Counted from the first letter of the stretch, positions 45,974 to 55,034 are shown. The stretch is 64,000 nt of DNA from Sulfurospirillum tamanense (GCF_016937535.1 NZ_JAFHKK010000002.1:123887-187886); one strand, 5' to 3'. Numbers and translations: made by a program. The notes: generated by a model from the letters alone, not told the origin.

Positions 45974-46548
45974 AACAAATCCTTTACAAGAACATAGCGC
46001 CGTTGGTTGCGCTCAAAAAGTGTGTAATTTGAAAAGCCTTCAAGCTCTTCGTTAGCCCGCGAACCTTTATACAAAAGGGCACAGGTGGTGGGGATGATAA
46101 ATGCCTTAGCAAGAGTGAGCAAAGCCTTGGTGTTGGTCACTGCACGTGAGCAAATGAGTTCACAAGGAAAGGGCTGGGTTGCTTCGATGCGTTCGGTTTT
46201 TACTACTACATTCGCAAGCCCAAGCTCACTTTTAACCAAGTGCAAAAAGGCACTTTTTTTGGCGATAGGTTCAAATAAATGCATCTCCATTGCAGGTAAA
46301 GCAAGGGCTAAAGGGATGCCTGGAAACCCCGCTCCGCTGCCAATGTCGATGCAGCGCTTGGGCCATGTTTCCATAAACAACAACGGATAGAGGCTATCAA
46401 GGATATTTTCCCTCACAGCGTGGGTGGTTTTGGCGCCTGAGATATTGTGTGTTTTGTTGTATGTCAAAAGTAAGGCACTGTACGCTTCTACTTTTGAGAC
46501 AAAATCCGCAGGCAACGGATACGCGTTTAACGGGTCTAACCACTCCAT
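45970..46548 (-). CDS. rsmG: 16S rRNA (guanine-527-N7)-methyltransferase RsmG
   Basis: 192 residues. The SAM-binding motif CIDIGSGAGFPGIPLALALP and the following ELGLANVVVKTERIEA are typical of RsmG (GidB). It methylates G527 in the 530 loop of 16S rRNA; loss gives low-level streptomycin resistance in other bacteria. First gene of the minus-strand operon rsmG - small protein - unknown - htpX - GGDEF-like. Confidence 0.95.
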   Translation of the reverse strand: MEWLDPLNAYPLPADFVSKVEAYSALLLTYNKTHNISGAKTTHAVRENILDSLYPLLFMETWPKRCIDIGSGAGFPGIPLALALPAMEMHLFEPIAKKSAFLHLVKSELGLANVVVKTERIEATQPFPCELICSRAVTNTKALLTLAKAFIIPTTCALLYKGSRANEELEGFSNYTLFERNQRRYVLVKDLL

Positions 46549-46645
46549 TCACCACTCCCTTGTTACAAAATCGCACCATTATAACAAAAGGAGGTTTAGG
46601 CTTTTCTGCGAGGCAAGAAGAGGAAAATTAGCGGACTCTTGAGGC

Positions 46646-46655
46646 TTACATGTAA
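46646..46655. repeat. Iterated palindrome TTACATGTAA between tpsB and rsmG, copy 1
   Basis: A perfect 10-base copy in the 167-base gap between tpsB and rsmG. It flanks a hairpin on one side; the second copy at 46705 flanks the other. Confidence 0.95.
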
Positions 46656-46657
46656 AG

Positions 46658-46690
46658 GACTCCTTGCGGCAGTAAAATTCGCAAGAAGTC
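46658..46690 (-). terminator. Hairpin after tpsB
   Basis: GACTCCTTGCG and CGCAAGAAGTC pair over 11 positions with one mismatch, around an 11-base loop. It lies 26 bases after the tpsB stop on the minus strand. No T-run follows on the minus strand, so it may be a weak terminator. Confidence 0.45.
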
Positions 46691-46704
46691 AAAAGTACCA
46701 GGGA

Positions 46705-46714
46705 TTACATGTAA
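46705..46714. repeat. Iterated palindrome TTACATGTAA directly after the tpsB stop
   Basis: A perfect 10-base copy separated from the stop codon of tpsB by one base. Confidence 0.95.
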
Positions 46715-46715
46715 A

Positions 46716-49145
46716 CTAAAACACCCATCCTCCTTGCACGAAAAAACGCGTGCGATAGTTGTCTTCACTCTCCACTTTTTTGCTATCAATACGGCTGGCT
46801 AAATGGGTGTGCAAGAAAAAATCTCTGTAGGAGACATAATAACTCACACCCGCGTTTTGCAAGGTTTTGGCCTCAAAGCCCACGGTGTTGTCGCTCATGT
46901 AAGTTCTTCCAATGCCATAAAAAACCCCAACTTGATGGGAGATACCTTTGAGCATGGGAAGGGAGTAGCGCAATTCCGTGGTGTAGACATAGCCATTTTC
47001 GGCACTTAATTCCCCATCAGGGTAAGCCCTCACGCCCCCGTTTCCGCCAACGCTAAAATCTTCGCTACCGTCGAGATTTTTATTGCTAAGGGCGTATTGG
47101 GCGCGCAAGGTATTGTTCCACATCCAAAGAGGAGAAAGCAAGAGGCTTTGAGAGAGTTCTAGATTGAGTTTTTGATAGCTTCCTTGGGTGTTTGCTGTGT
47201 CTTGGGCGGCGTCTTTGTAGTCTAAATCCCCCGCGGTAAACGAAAAGCTAGCATTGTAATTGGCCTCTTTGCTTAAAAAGAGGGTTGATTTGTCGTAGCG
47301 CAAGCCAAAAGAGCCTGTGGTGGCAGATTTTTTAGTAATTGTATCAGTGGAGCGAATTTTATCCTCTATTTTTTTGGCAGACAAGTTGGCAAAGAGAGAG
47401 AGATTTTCTTTGCGGCTTCGGATAAGTGGATGAGAAATTTCAAAAGTAACACCCTCGGAAAGCCCAACTGCATCAAGTGGCTTGTAAATATCTCCTAGGC
47501 TATAGGTAGTGCGCGAATAAGAGAGCTCTCCTCTTGTGCCACTAAAATACAAAGGAAACCCGTAAGCAATGCGAGCATTGTCCAGATTGGTGTCGTCACT
47601 AATGAGGCCGTTGAGTGAGAGTTTGTCGCCCCATCCAAAAGGTGAATTGATAGAAAAGCCGCCCATCAGTCGGTTTTCGCCCGTGTAGGGTGAGCCGTGG
47701 TTGTCGGCTAGGATGTAGCCATTGTAGCGACTGCTTGGGCTTGCAGTGATGACAAAGTCGCTAGTGCCTATGTGCTTACCTGGTTTTACATCGGCTTGCG
47801 TAATGGTAGCGCCTGGGGTGTCGTTAATCAAAAGCATGGCGCGCTCTAGGGTGTCTGTGGAGATGGAGTCTTTTCCTTTGATGTCATCCATCATGCCTTG
47901 GATGAGTGTGTCATTTACTAAAGAGTTGTTGGTGATGTAAAACTCTCCATAGCGCCCTTCGATGATGGCTATTTCTACCTTATTTTCTTCGATAACTTGC
48001 GTTGGTATATAAGCACGCGCTACAAAGTAGCCTTTTGCTCGGTAGCGTCTAGTAATCAAAGAGGTTATTTCTTCAAGCTGGGAAAGACTCAAGGTTTTGC
48101 CTGCATAAGACACAACAAGGGATTCAAGCTCTGATGAGGGGATGGTGGTGTTTCCTGAAAATACAAAAGTATTGATAAGGGCTGATGGTTCTGAGGCTTT
48201 TACCTTGGGTGCTTCTGGGGCGACAGGTTGCTGGACTGGTGGCTTGGAAACACGTTCTGGTGTTTTGGCTATGGGAATGGTTGCAAAAGGAAATGTGTCT
48301 GATGGGTGGATGCGATTTGGATTTTTTTCGTGCGTTTGGTGGTCTTTGGTATCAATGGTATAGGTGACAATACCATCATCGGTGATATTGTCTTTAAATA
48401 GATACGCCCTTGCGTTTTTAAAACCACGACTTCGGTAATAAGCAATGATGGTGTCAGCAACGCCCAAGAGTTCTTTAGTGGAGAGGGTACGTCCCTCGTG
48501 GATAGAAACTTGTGTGTGAAGCTCCTTTGCAGTAATGGCTTCGTTGCCTTCAAAGGCGAAAGCCTTAACCAGCACACCTGGATAAAAGGCTTTTTCTAAA
48601 ACGGATTGAGGCATAGTGGATGTAACGCGTTTTGGGTCATTGGCTAAGGTTTCGTGGTTTCGAGCGCGAATAGCTAGGGTAATTGTTCCCTTGTGTATGG
48701 CATCACTAAAGGCGTAGGCTTTGGCTTTTTTAAAGCCCTTGGATTGGTAAAAAACTGTTGCGGCTTCTTCGGCTGCGGCGATAATAACAGGGGTAAGCGG
48801 TTGCCCCACAAAAGAAGCTAAAGCCTCTTGCAAAGAAGCGTCATCCACCGAATCATTGCCTACAAAAGCAAAGCCTTGGATGGTTGGGGTAGATGTGGCT
48901 TTTAGAGAGCTAGGGCCAACGGGGCCAACGGCCGATTCTACTGTAGAAGGTTTTGTCTCTTCTAAAATTTCGGGCAAAGTGACCACAGGCACATCATCGG
49001 AGCGTTTTGGCTCAACGATTTTGGGCGGCTCTACTTGGCGTAAAATATCTCCCGTAGAGGGCGGTGTTTGAGCCAAAAGCATGCTCGCAGCTATAAGGGA
49101 AAAAGGGACGATTCTTTCCCAATTGTTCTTTACATGTAAAGCCAT
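46716..49145 (-). CDS. Two-partner secretion outer-membrane transporter TpsB with four POTRA-like repeats
   Basis: 809 residues; usual TpsB proteins are about 560-590. A signal peptide (IVPFSLIAASMLLA) is followed by a Pro-rich linker. Four repeats resembling POTRA domains are at about 88-163, 192-267, 324-398 and 399-475; the first three begin with the pattern FxFxGN and contain YRSRGF / YRAKGY type helices. The C-terminal 330 residues form a beta-barrel of the Omp85/ShlB type with a VRAYPDGELSAENG motif (VRGY-like) and a final aromatic residue. It should export the product of tpsA, which lies one base upstream. The two extra N-terminal repeats are unusual. The start codon is followed at once by a copy of the palindrome (49129). 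Confidence 0.92.
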   Translation of the reverse strand: MALHVKNNWERIVPFSLIAASMLLAQTPPSTGDILRQVEPPKIVEPKRSDDVPVVTLPEILEETKPSTVESAVGPVGPSSLKATSTPTIQGFAFVGNDSVDDASLQEALASFVGQPLTPVIIAAAEEAATVFYQSKGFKKAKAYAFSDAIHKGTITLAIRARNHETLANDPKRVTSTMPQSVLEKAFYPGVLVKAFAFEGNEAITAKELHTQVSIHEGRTLSTKELLGVADTIIAYYRSRGFKNARAYLFKDNITDDGIVTYTIDTKDHQTHEKNPNRIHPSDTFPFATIPIAKTPERVSKPPVQQPVAPEAPKVKASEPSALINTFVFSGNTTIPSSELESLVVSYAGKTLSLSQLEEITSLITRRYRAKGYFVARAYIPTQVIEENKVEIAIIEGRYGEFYITNNSLVNDTLIQGMMDDIKGKDSISTDTLERAMLLINDTPGATITQADVKPGKHIGTSDFVITASPSSRYNGYILADNHGSPYTGENRLMGGFSINSPFGWGDKLSLNGLISDDTNLDNARIAYGFPLYFSGTRGELSYSRTTYSLGDIYKPLDAVGLSEGVTFEISHPLIRSRKENLSLFANLSAKKIEDKIRSTDTITKKSATTGSFGLRYDKSTLFLSKEANYNASFSFTAGDLDYKDAAQDTANTQGSYQKLNLELSQSLLLSPLWMWNNTLRAQYALSNKNLDGSEDFSVGGNGGVRAYPDGELSAENGYVYTTELRYSLPMLKGISHQVGVFYGIGRTYMSDNTVGFEAKTLQNAGVSYYVSYRDFFLHTHLASRIDSKKVESEDNYRTRFFVQGGWVF
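49128..49141. repeat. Iterated palindrome CTTTACATGTAAAG at the 5' end of tpsB
   Basis: A perfect 14-base copy encoding Ala-Leu-His-Val-Lys at residues 2-6 of TpsB, ahead of the signal-peptide core. Confidence 0.95.
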
Positions 49146-49146
49146 A

Positions 49147-51843
49147 TTAGAGCCTTTCTTCTATATAAAATTCTTGGTCAATACCTTCTGGCAAGAGAAT
49201 GCCACCATTGACAAGCTCTATGAGTGAATCTTGCGCTACAAGCACTCGGGTTTCCATGGCCGGAGTAGCTCCTGTACCATCTTGAGTATCTGTCTCATTG
49301 GTTGGTTGGGCGGGTTGTTGCATGGCTTGAAGCTGGGCTTGAGTGACGCGCGCAACAGGTTTTGCTTCATCGGGTTTTGACACAAGGGTCACCCGTGTTC
49401 CCTCAGAAAAACCCATGCTGGAAAGTGGTGTCATGGCGTTTGTGACGATTATCTCCCCTCTTTGAAGTGGAGTTTGTATTGGCGTGTTTGGTGAAAAATT
49501 GGAAAACCCTGTGGATTCTGGAGCTTGGTTTGGGTGCTCAGGAGTTGGCTGTAGACGCGGCAGAGTGGGGGGCGTTGTTGCGGCAGTGTTTATTATGGCC
49601 GTGACAATGGCTTGTGTCGGATTGCTTGGCGTGGGCGTGGGTGTAGGTGCGACCGGAGGAGCTGTTGGGATGGAGCCCGAAGATTCACCTACTTGGGTAA
49701 CGGTTTCATTTAAGAAAGAGACGGGCGCAGCCGCGTAGTACCATGTAACCATGCCGCCTTGCCCACTTGGCAAGTTGCCCAGACTCAAGAAGATACCATA
49801 GGAACCATCCTCTTGAGTTGGAGTGGAGATGCGTGAGGTAAGGGGGTTTTGATTAATAACATTGGTAAAAGAGCAACAGGATTGGATAACGGTGTTGGTG
49901 CCAAGAGTAGTAGAATAAAACAGTACCGCTGCTCCGTTACCGCTTTCAAAAGTGTCTTCTGAAACAATGATGGCTTTGGCTTCTTGAGTCTGTTCAGTAA
50001 TGGCTTCAAACCCCTCTGCGCCGATATTTCCTTTGATTTTATAATTGGAGTCCCTTGGCCCCACATAATCATCTCGTGTCCCAATCCACAAGCGCATGTT
50101 GCTCAAATCTGCCTCTGTAGTGTTAACAACTGAGGTGTCTGCTTTCATAAAGTAGGTATTGGGGTTTAGGGTGTAGGTGTTGGTTGTTTGAATGGTGCCG
50201 TAGTTGGGTGTAGCCACGTCCATGGTGACTGAAACAGTACCTGTTTTTTCAAAATACTTCGCAATGTTGATGGAGAGATTGGAAACAACCGAGGAAAGAG
50301 GGGTGTAGCCGTGGGTTGAGAGAATGTCCCCATTGATATTATAAGCATTGGCGCCATCCCCGCCAACTCCAATGGCGTAGTCTAGGGGGTAGCTTGAATA
50401 AGTAAGCTTAAACCACCCGTCTCTGCCCGCAGTCACGTTGTCATAATAAAAAGGCTGCAACAGCGCACCCATGCTGTCAATAGAGGCTTGGGTTCCTGTG
50501 CCAAAGCGTAAGTTGCCATTGTCAAGAACAAGGTTAGTCAGTGTGCCATCGCTTCCTTTTTTCCATGTAAAAGCTGTGGCAGTAGGGATGGTGACATCTA
50601 CGCCCTCAGTCACTGTGTACCGACTGCTTCCGCCGCTCGAGGTTGCTTGGCCATAATACAGTGCCAATGCTCCTGAGCCTGTGGCATGCATGTGGGCATT
50701 AATGGCAATGTCATTGCCCGCACTGAGGGTGAGTTGGTTGGCATTCCATGCTAAGGCTTGGTTAATGTAGATGTTATTGTCTGCTAAAAGCGTCAGGCCG
50801 CCCGTGCCATTAAGGTAGTTTTGGATGGCGCTAGCAGCAATGCTAGAACCCGCTACATCCGCTCCACCCGCGGATTCTACGACGATATTTTCAGGATCAA
50901 TGAGCCAGTGGGCTGCTTTAATGGAAGAGGCTGAGGTGATGGCAAGGGTTTTGCCGCTGGTTTCCACAAACTGGGCTTCTAGGCTTCCAGAAACAGAGGT
51001 GGCGCCTCCGTGGGCAAACAAGACTATCTTTCCGCCCATCTCTTGCATCGTATTTGCTTGCACGACTCCAGAATTGTTGACTACGCCCTTTAGGAGTTCG
51101 TCTACGGAATTGGTTGTCAGATACACCTCCCCGCCATCGGCTATGATGGCCCCTTTGTTTTCTACGAGCGCATTAAGGGTGCCTTTTGTTACGGTAAGAT
51201 TTACCAAAGAGTTGCCATTGAGGTTTAGAGCAAACGCCTCCCCGCCTTTTACATGTACATCTCCCAGAGTCGCTCTAATGATGCCCTTGTTGATAACTTC
51301 TTTTCCAAAAAGCGCTACGTATGCACCATCATTTACATGTAAAGCGCCTAGGTTGATGATACCTTGGGATGAGTTCCCGCCAAAAGTGTAATTTCCCGCT
51401 TGAAATGCTTCATCACTGATGTTTTTCGTGGTCGCTAAAAGTCCAGCGGTGTTAATGGCTGCATTTTTTCCAAAAAGTACGCCGTTGGCATTGAGTAGCC
51501 ACACTTGACCATTGGCGTTTAGCGCTCCATCAATGATGCTCCTTTCGTTCCCAACTACTCGGTTTAGAGTTATGGCACTGGCATTGGGTTGCTTGAAGTT
51601 TACTGTTTCGTTTGCACCGATGCTAAAGTTTTGCCAATTAATAGAGCTCTTTTGCGTACTTTGGTTGATGGTAGTAACTGAGCCTGTGCTGGAGATGGTT
51701 GCACTTCCACTTGTCACCACGCCACCACTAGGGGCTGCGTAAGCTATCAAGGATGAACTCAAAAAAGCACCCACTACATGGGAAACTTTTCCGCCTTTTA
51801 GGATACGAAAACGGGATTTAAAATCAGGGGTAAAAGGGCGCAT
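49147..51843 (-). CDS. Two-partner secretion exoprotein TpsA (filamentous-haemagglutinin-like)
   Basis: 898 residues. A long signal peptide with a charged N-region (MRPFTPDFKSRFRILKGGKVSH, hydrophobic VVGAFLSSSLIAYA, cleavage after Ala) is typical of TpsA. Residues about 40-300 form the TPS/haemagglutination-activity domain (NWQNFSIGANETVNFKQPNASAITLNRVVG, then GQVWLLNANGVLFGKNAAI). A beta-helix-like stretch with repeats of short strands follows (ADNNIYINQALAW), then a Ser/Thr/Pro-rich linker near 690-770. No C-terminal anchor, so the product should be released or held by TpsB. An adhesin or contact-dependent role is an inference; there is no toxin domain I can recognise. First gene of the tpsA-tpsB operon. 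Confidence 0.9.
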   Translation of the reverse strand: MRPFTPDFKSRFRILKGGKVSHVVGAFLSSSLIAYAAPSGGVVTSGSATISSTGSVTTINQSTQKSSINWQNFSIGANETVNFKQPNASAITLNRVVGNERSIIDGALNANGQVWLLNANGVLFGKNAAINTAGLLATTKNISDEAFQAGNYTFGGNSSQGIINLGALHVNDGAYVALFGKEVINKGIIRATLGDVHVKGGEAFALNLNGNSLVNLTVTKGTLNALVENKGAIIADGGEVYLTTNSVDELLKGVVNNSGVVQANTMQEMGGKIVLFAHGGATSVSGSLEAQFVETSGKTLAITSASSIKAAHWLIDPENIVVESAGGADVAGSSIAASAIQNYLNGTGGLTLLADNNIYINQALAWNANQLTLSAGNDIAINAHMHATGSGALALYYGQATSSGGSSRYTVTEGVDVTIPTATAFTWKKGSDGTLTNLVLDNGNLRFGTGTQASIDSMGALLQPFYYDNVTAGRDGWFKLTYSSYPLDYAIGVGGDGANAYNINGDILSTHGYTPLSSVVSNLSINIAKYFEKTGTVSVTMDVATPNYGTIQTTNTYTLNPNTYFMKADTSVVNTTEADLSNMRLWIGTRDDYVGPRDSNYKIKGNIGAEGFEAITEQTQEAKAIIVSEDTFESGNGAAVLFYSTTLGTNTVIQSCCSFTNVINQNPLTSRISTPTQEDGSYGIFLSLGNLPSGQGGMVTWYYAAAPVSFLNETVTQVGESSGSIPTAPPVAPTPTPTPSNPTQAIVTAIINTAATTPPTLPRLQPTPEHPNQAPESTGFSNFSPNTPIQTPLQRGEIIVTNAMTPLSSMGFSEGTRVTLVSKPDEAKPVARVTQAQLQAMQQPAQPTNETDTQDGTGATPAMETRVLVAQDSLIELVNGGILLPEGIDQEFYIEERL

Positions 51844-51931
51844 GGTTTTCTCCTAGGATTTACTGGCACTATTATGACAAGCCAATATCACAATGATGTC
51901 ACAAATCTTCAAAAACACACAAAAATTTCCA

Positions 51932-51964
51932 CATCGGTCAAAAAATCATATTTTTTGACCGATG
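51932..51964. promoter_or_regulatory. 33-base perfect inverted repeat between tpsA and the sensor kinase gene
   Basis: Two 15-base arms (CATCGGTCAAAAAAT and ATTTTTTGACCGATG) around a 3-base loop. It lies 89 bases before the tpsA start and 43 before the kinase ORF, in a gap where transcription diverges, so it is not a terminator of either gene. An operator or a structured leader is more likely. The upstream side of the gap (51870-51905) has a repeat-like TGTCACAA. This is inference. Confidence 0.75.
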
Positions 51965-51972
51965 GAGGCAGG

Positions 51973-52017
51973 ATGTATTTAACACTCTTTTCATTTTTGT
52001 CTTGCTATGATGGTTGA
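51973..52017 (+). CDS. Possible 14-residue leader peptide before the kinase gene
   Basis: ATG with GGAGG five bases upstream opens a 14-codon frame (MYLTLFSFLSCYDG) that ends inside the first codons of the kinase gene. The kinase starts near it have poor ribosome-binding sites, so translation of the kinase could depend on this small frame. Weakly supported. Confidence 0.3.
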   Translation: MYLTLFSFLSCYDG

Positions 52018-53590
52018 CACTTTAATGTGGGACGCGACTATGCGATTTATCCTTTTTTTGCTCTTTTTTGGCGGTGTGGCTTTTGGCACAGCGCTTTCGC
52101 AGGACGAGAGGGCTTATCTGGTCAAAAGAGCTCCCATTACTCTGTGCGTTGACCCCGACTGGGAACCGTTTGAGATGCTTGACGAGTCGGGTGTTTATAC
52201 GGGCATTGGGGCGGATTTGATAGCTTTGGTGCAAGAGCGCTTGGGCATAAAATTGCACATTGTTCCGACCCGCACATGGGAAGAAAGCATTGCATTTTCC
52301 AAACAAGGCAAATGTGATGTTTTGAGTTTTCTCAATCAAACAAGCGAACGCGAAGCATGGTTGTCGTTTACAAAGCCACTTTTTTCTGACCCCAATGTTC
52401 TTATTGGCCGCATTGAACAAGGCTACATCGACGACATTTCCAAAATTTCTGCTTCGGTGGCGCTCATTAAGGAGACGTCCATCTACGAATGGTTCTCCTC
52501 CTCCTTTCCAAACCTCACTGTTGTTCCTGTGGCGTCTGAGGCTGAGGCATTTAGGCTCATAGAAGAGCGCAAGGCAGATTTAACACTCCGCTCCATGATA
52601 GTCGCTGCGCACACCATCAAAAAACAGGGGCTTTTTAACCTCAAAATCGTCGGTCAACCCAAGGGCTTTGAAAACCATTTGCGCATGGGGGTGCGCAAAG
52701 ATGAGCCGATTTTAAGAGCCATTTTGGACAAGGCTATTGCCACAATCACCCAAGAAGAGCGGCAAGCCATTGTCAACCGCCATGTGCAGATTATTGTTGA
52801 GCGCGTAACCTACTTGAGTGCTGGTCTTTGGGTGGTGTTGGGGCTTTTAGCGGTGACACTCCTTGTCTTTTTATGGAATTGGCTTTTGCAGAAAAAAATC
52901 AATAAAGCCGTTGCTAAAAACCTTGCGCAGCAAGAGTTGCTCTTTCAAAAAAACCGTCAAGCTGAATTGGTCGACGTAGTGGCAAATATTTCGCATCAGT
53001 GGCGCGACAGCCTTTCGCACATTAGTTCATTAAACCTTCTCCTTAAAACCAAACTTATGTTAGACAAAGAGATTAAAAGCGAGGAGTTGGTTTTACATGT
53101 ACAGGCAATGGAGAATTCTGTTGATTTTATGGCCGATACCATGCGCAATTTTTTGGATTTTTATAAAAATACCAAAGAGATAGTCTTGTTTGATGCCAAA
53201 GACTCCATTGAAGCAACGCTGGCGATTATTGATACGAGACTCAAGGAGGCTAAAGCGGTTGTCGTCCTCACGCAGGAGAGTCCGGTGGTATTGGAGGGCG
53301 TACGCAATGATTGGATGCATGTGTGGCTTAATTGCATCACCAATAGCCTTTGCGCTGGAGCTAAGCGGGACATCCAATCGCCGACTTTAGAGATTCATAT
53401 CGCGCCAGAGGGTGTTAGTATTCGTGATAATTGCGGTGGGTTTGATGCTGTGGTATTGGCGCAAATTGCCGACCAAACCCAAGAGGGATTGGGGTTAAAA
53501 ATGTCTGGGCGGTTGGTTGAAAAGTACGGTTGGAAAATGCGCTTGTCTAATGAAAACTGGGGTGCTTTGGTGGTATTTTCCAGACTGTGA
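52007..53590 (+). CDS. Sensor histidine kinase with a solute-binding-protein sensor
   Basis: 527 residues from the first ATG; MRFILFLLFFGGVAFG at 52040 is the more natural start of the signal peptide. Residues about 40-265 form a periplasmic bacterial substrate-binding domain (family 3 type; LCVDPDWEPFEMLDESGVYTGIGADLIALVQ), followed by a transmembrane helix near 275-295, then a kinase with the phospho-acceptor His at about 330 in SHQWRDSL. The N-box NCITNSLCAG and DNCGGF plus EGLGLKMS form a slightly divergent ATP-binding domain. It should sense a small solute, perhaps an amino acid or carboxylate. First gene of a four-gene signalling cluster, divergent from tpsA. Confidence 0.88.
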   Translation: MMVDTLMWDATMRFILFLLFFGGVAFGTALSQDERAYLVKRAPITLCVDPDWEPFEMLDESGVYTGIGADLIALVQERLGIKLHIVPTRTWEESIAFSKQGKCDVLSFLNQTSEREAWLSFTKPLFSDPNVLIGRIEQGYIDDISKISASVALIKETSIYEWFSSSFPNLTVVPVASEAEAFRLIEERKADLTLRSMIVAAHTIKKQGLFNLKIVGQPKGFENHLRMGVRKDEPILRAILDKAIATITQEERQAIVNRHVQIIVERVTYLSAGLWVVLGLLAVTLLVFLWNWLLQKKINKAVAKNLAQQELLFQKNRQAELVDVVANISHQWRDSLSHISSLNLLLKTKLMLDKEIKSEELVLHVQAMENSVDFMADTMRNFLDFYKNTKEIVLFDAKDSIEATLAIIDTRLKEAKAVVVLTQESPVVLEGVRNDWMHVWLNCITNSLCAGAKRDIQSPTLEIHIAPEGVSIRDNCGGFDAVVLAQIADQTQEGLGLKMSGRLVEKYGWKMRLSNENWGALVVFSRL

Positions 53591-53647
53591 CGCATTTGTG
53601 ATATACGCGCGATAAAATGTGTCAGACGAAACCCCAAAGGAGACAGG

Positions 53648-54352
53648 GTGCAGCAATTGATTGAAATATTGCGCAATCTCACAGTCTTGTACGCAGAAGA
53701 CGACGACGCCATTCGCGCCAATACCACCAAAACCTTGCAAATGCTTTTTGGCAGAGTGTTGGTGGCAAAAGACGGCGTGGAAGCACTTGCGTACTATGTT
53801 GAGGAAAAAATACACATCGCTTTGCTAGATTACGTGATGCCTTGCGTGGATGGCTACGAGGTGGCGCGAGAAATTCGTGCTCACGACCACCACGTGCCCA
53901 TTATTATCTGTAGTGGATACACCGACCAAGAGAAGCTTTTGGGGGCTATTCGTCTTGGTGTGATTGAGTATATCGAAAAGCCAATGGCCTATGAAGCGCT
54001 GGTTGGTGCCCTTACTGGAGCAGTTCAAAAACTACGCAACCAACAGCTCTTACATGTAAAGTTCGACAGCCATTTGGCGTATGATGTTGCTAACCAGTGC
54101 GTATTAGAAGGAGCCAATAAGATTGACCTAACATGTCAAGAGGCACAGGTGCTTGGAGTTTTGGTGCGCCATCAAAACCATCTAATCACCAAAGAACAGC
54201 TTCAAGAGGCACTGCATGATAGCAATCTTAGCGACAATGCGTTGCGCAACATTGTTTACCGTTTGCGTAAAAAACTCAAAACGGAGTGCATTGTTACGGT
54301 GAAAGACATGGGGTATTTTATGGCTTCTAAAAGGGAGCGTCATGGATATTGA
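53648..54352 (+). CDS. OmpR-family response regulator (first of a tandem pair)
   Basis: 234 residues with a GTG start after AAAGGAG. The receiver domain (about 10-130) has the acidic pair in YAEDDD, phospho-acceptor Asp61 in LLDYVMP, and a conserved Lys in EKP. The C-terminal winged helix (about 135-230) has LTCQEAQVLGVLVRHQNHLITKEQL and the recognition helix DNALRNIVYRLRKKL. Most similar to its neighbour at 54342, with the same Asp61, so it is likely a tandem duplication. It overlaps that gene by 11 bases. Confidence 0.93.
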   Translation: MQQLIEILRNLTVLYAEDDDAIRANTTKTLQMLFGRVLVAKDGVEALAYYVEEKIHIALLDYVMPCVDGYEVAREIRAHDHHVPIIICSGYTDQEKLLGAIRLGVIEYIEKPMAYEALVGALTGAVQKLRNQQLLHVKFDSHLAYDVANQCVLEGANKIDLTCQEAQVLGVLVRHQNHLITKEQLQEALHDSNLSDNALRNIVYRLRKKLKTECIVTVKDMGYFMASKRERHGY

Positions 54353-55034
54353 CCATACGTTGTTTGAGGGTGTGCGTATTTTATACGCAGAAGATGACCC
54401 CGTGACCCGCGAAAACATCACCAAAACCTTAAGGCTGTTTTGTTCCCATGTCTTTAGTGTGGAAGATGGTCAAGCGGCGGTGGAAGTTTTTGAGAAAGAG
54501 GAGCCTCATATTGTTATCTTGGATTATGTAATGCCTCGCATGAATGGATTAAATGCGGCCAAGGCCATTCGTGCTTTAGCACCCGAGATACCCATTTTTA
54601 TGACCAGCAGTTACACAGACAAGGAAAAACTCATTGGGGTGATGCACCTTGGGTTGGTTGATTATTTGGAAAAACCTTTGGAACTTTTTTCGTTAGTGAA
54701 AACATTGGCCAAATGTTTGGAGCGCCTTCACGAGGGGTTGCGTTTACGCGTTATTTTTCCTAGTGGCGTGGTGTATGATGGCTTGCGCAAGGAGATTGGC
54801 ATCAAGGGTGTGTATGCGACTTTGACAAAAAAAGAAACCCAGCTTTTGGATTTTTTGCTTGCCAACCACCAACGTGTGGTAACCCAAGGGGAGATTGAGC
54901 AAAAACTCTATGAGGGCAATGTGGAGGCCAATACTGTGCGTAACTTGGTCTACCGTTTGCGCCAAAAATGCGGACAAGAGGCCATTGAGACTGCCAAGGG
55001 AAGGGGATACAGCATTTGCGCCATGCCTTGCTAG
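54342..55034 (+). CDS. OmpR-family response regulator (second of a tandem pair)
   Basis: 230 residues. Receiver with YAEDDP, Asp61 in ILDYVMP and EKP; winged helix with LTKKETQLLDFLLANHQRVVTQGEI and NTVRNLVYRLRQKC. The recognition helices of the two regulators differ in a few positions only (DNALRNIVYRLRKK versus ANTVRNLVYRLRQK), so they may bind similar or overlapping sites. It overlaps the following kinase gene by about 19 bases. Confidence 0.93.
   Translation: MDIDHTLFEGVRILYAEDDPVTRENITKTLRLFCSHVFSVEDGQAAVEVFEKEEPHIVILDYVMPRMNGLNAAKAIRALAPEIPIFMTSSYTDKEKLIGVMHLGLVDYLEKPLELFSLVKTLAKCLERLHEGLRLRVIFPSGVVYDGLRKEIGIKGVYATLTKKETQLLDFLLANHQRVVTQGEIEQKLYEGNVEANTVRNLVYRLRQKCGQEAIETAKGRGYSICAMPC

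Noticed and set aside
49147..51843. Contact-dependent toxin (CdiA-like)
   Set aside because: The protein has only 898 residues, no C-terminal toxin domain or VENN-type boundary, and no immunity gene beside it.
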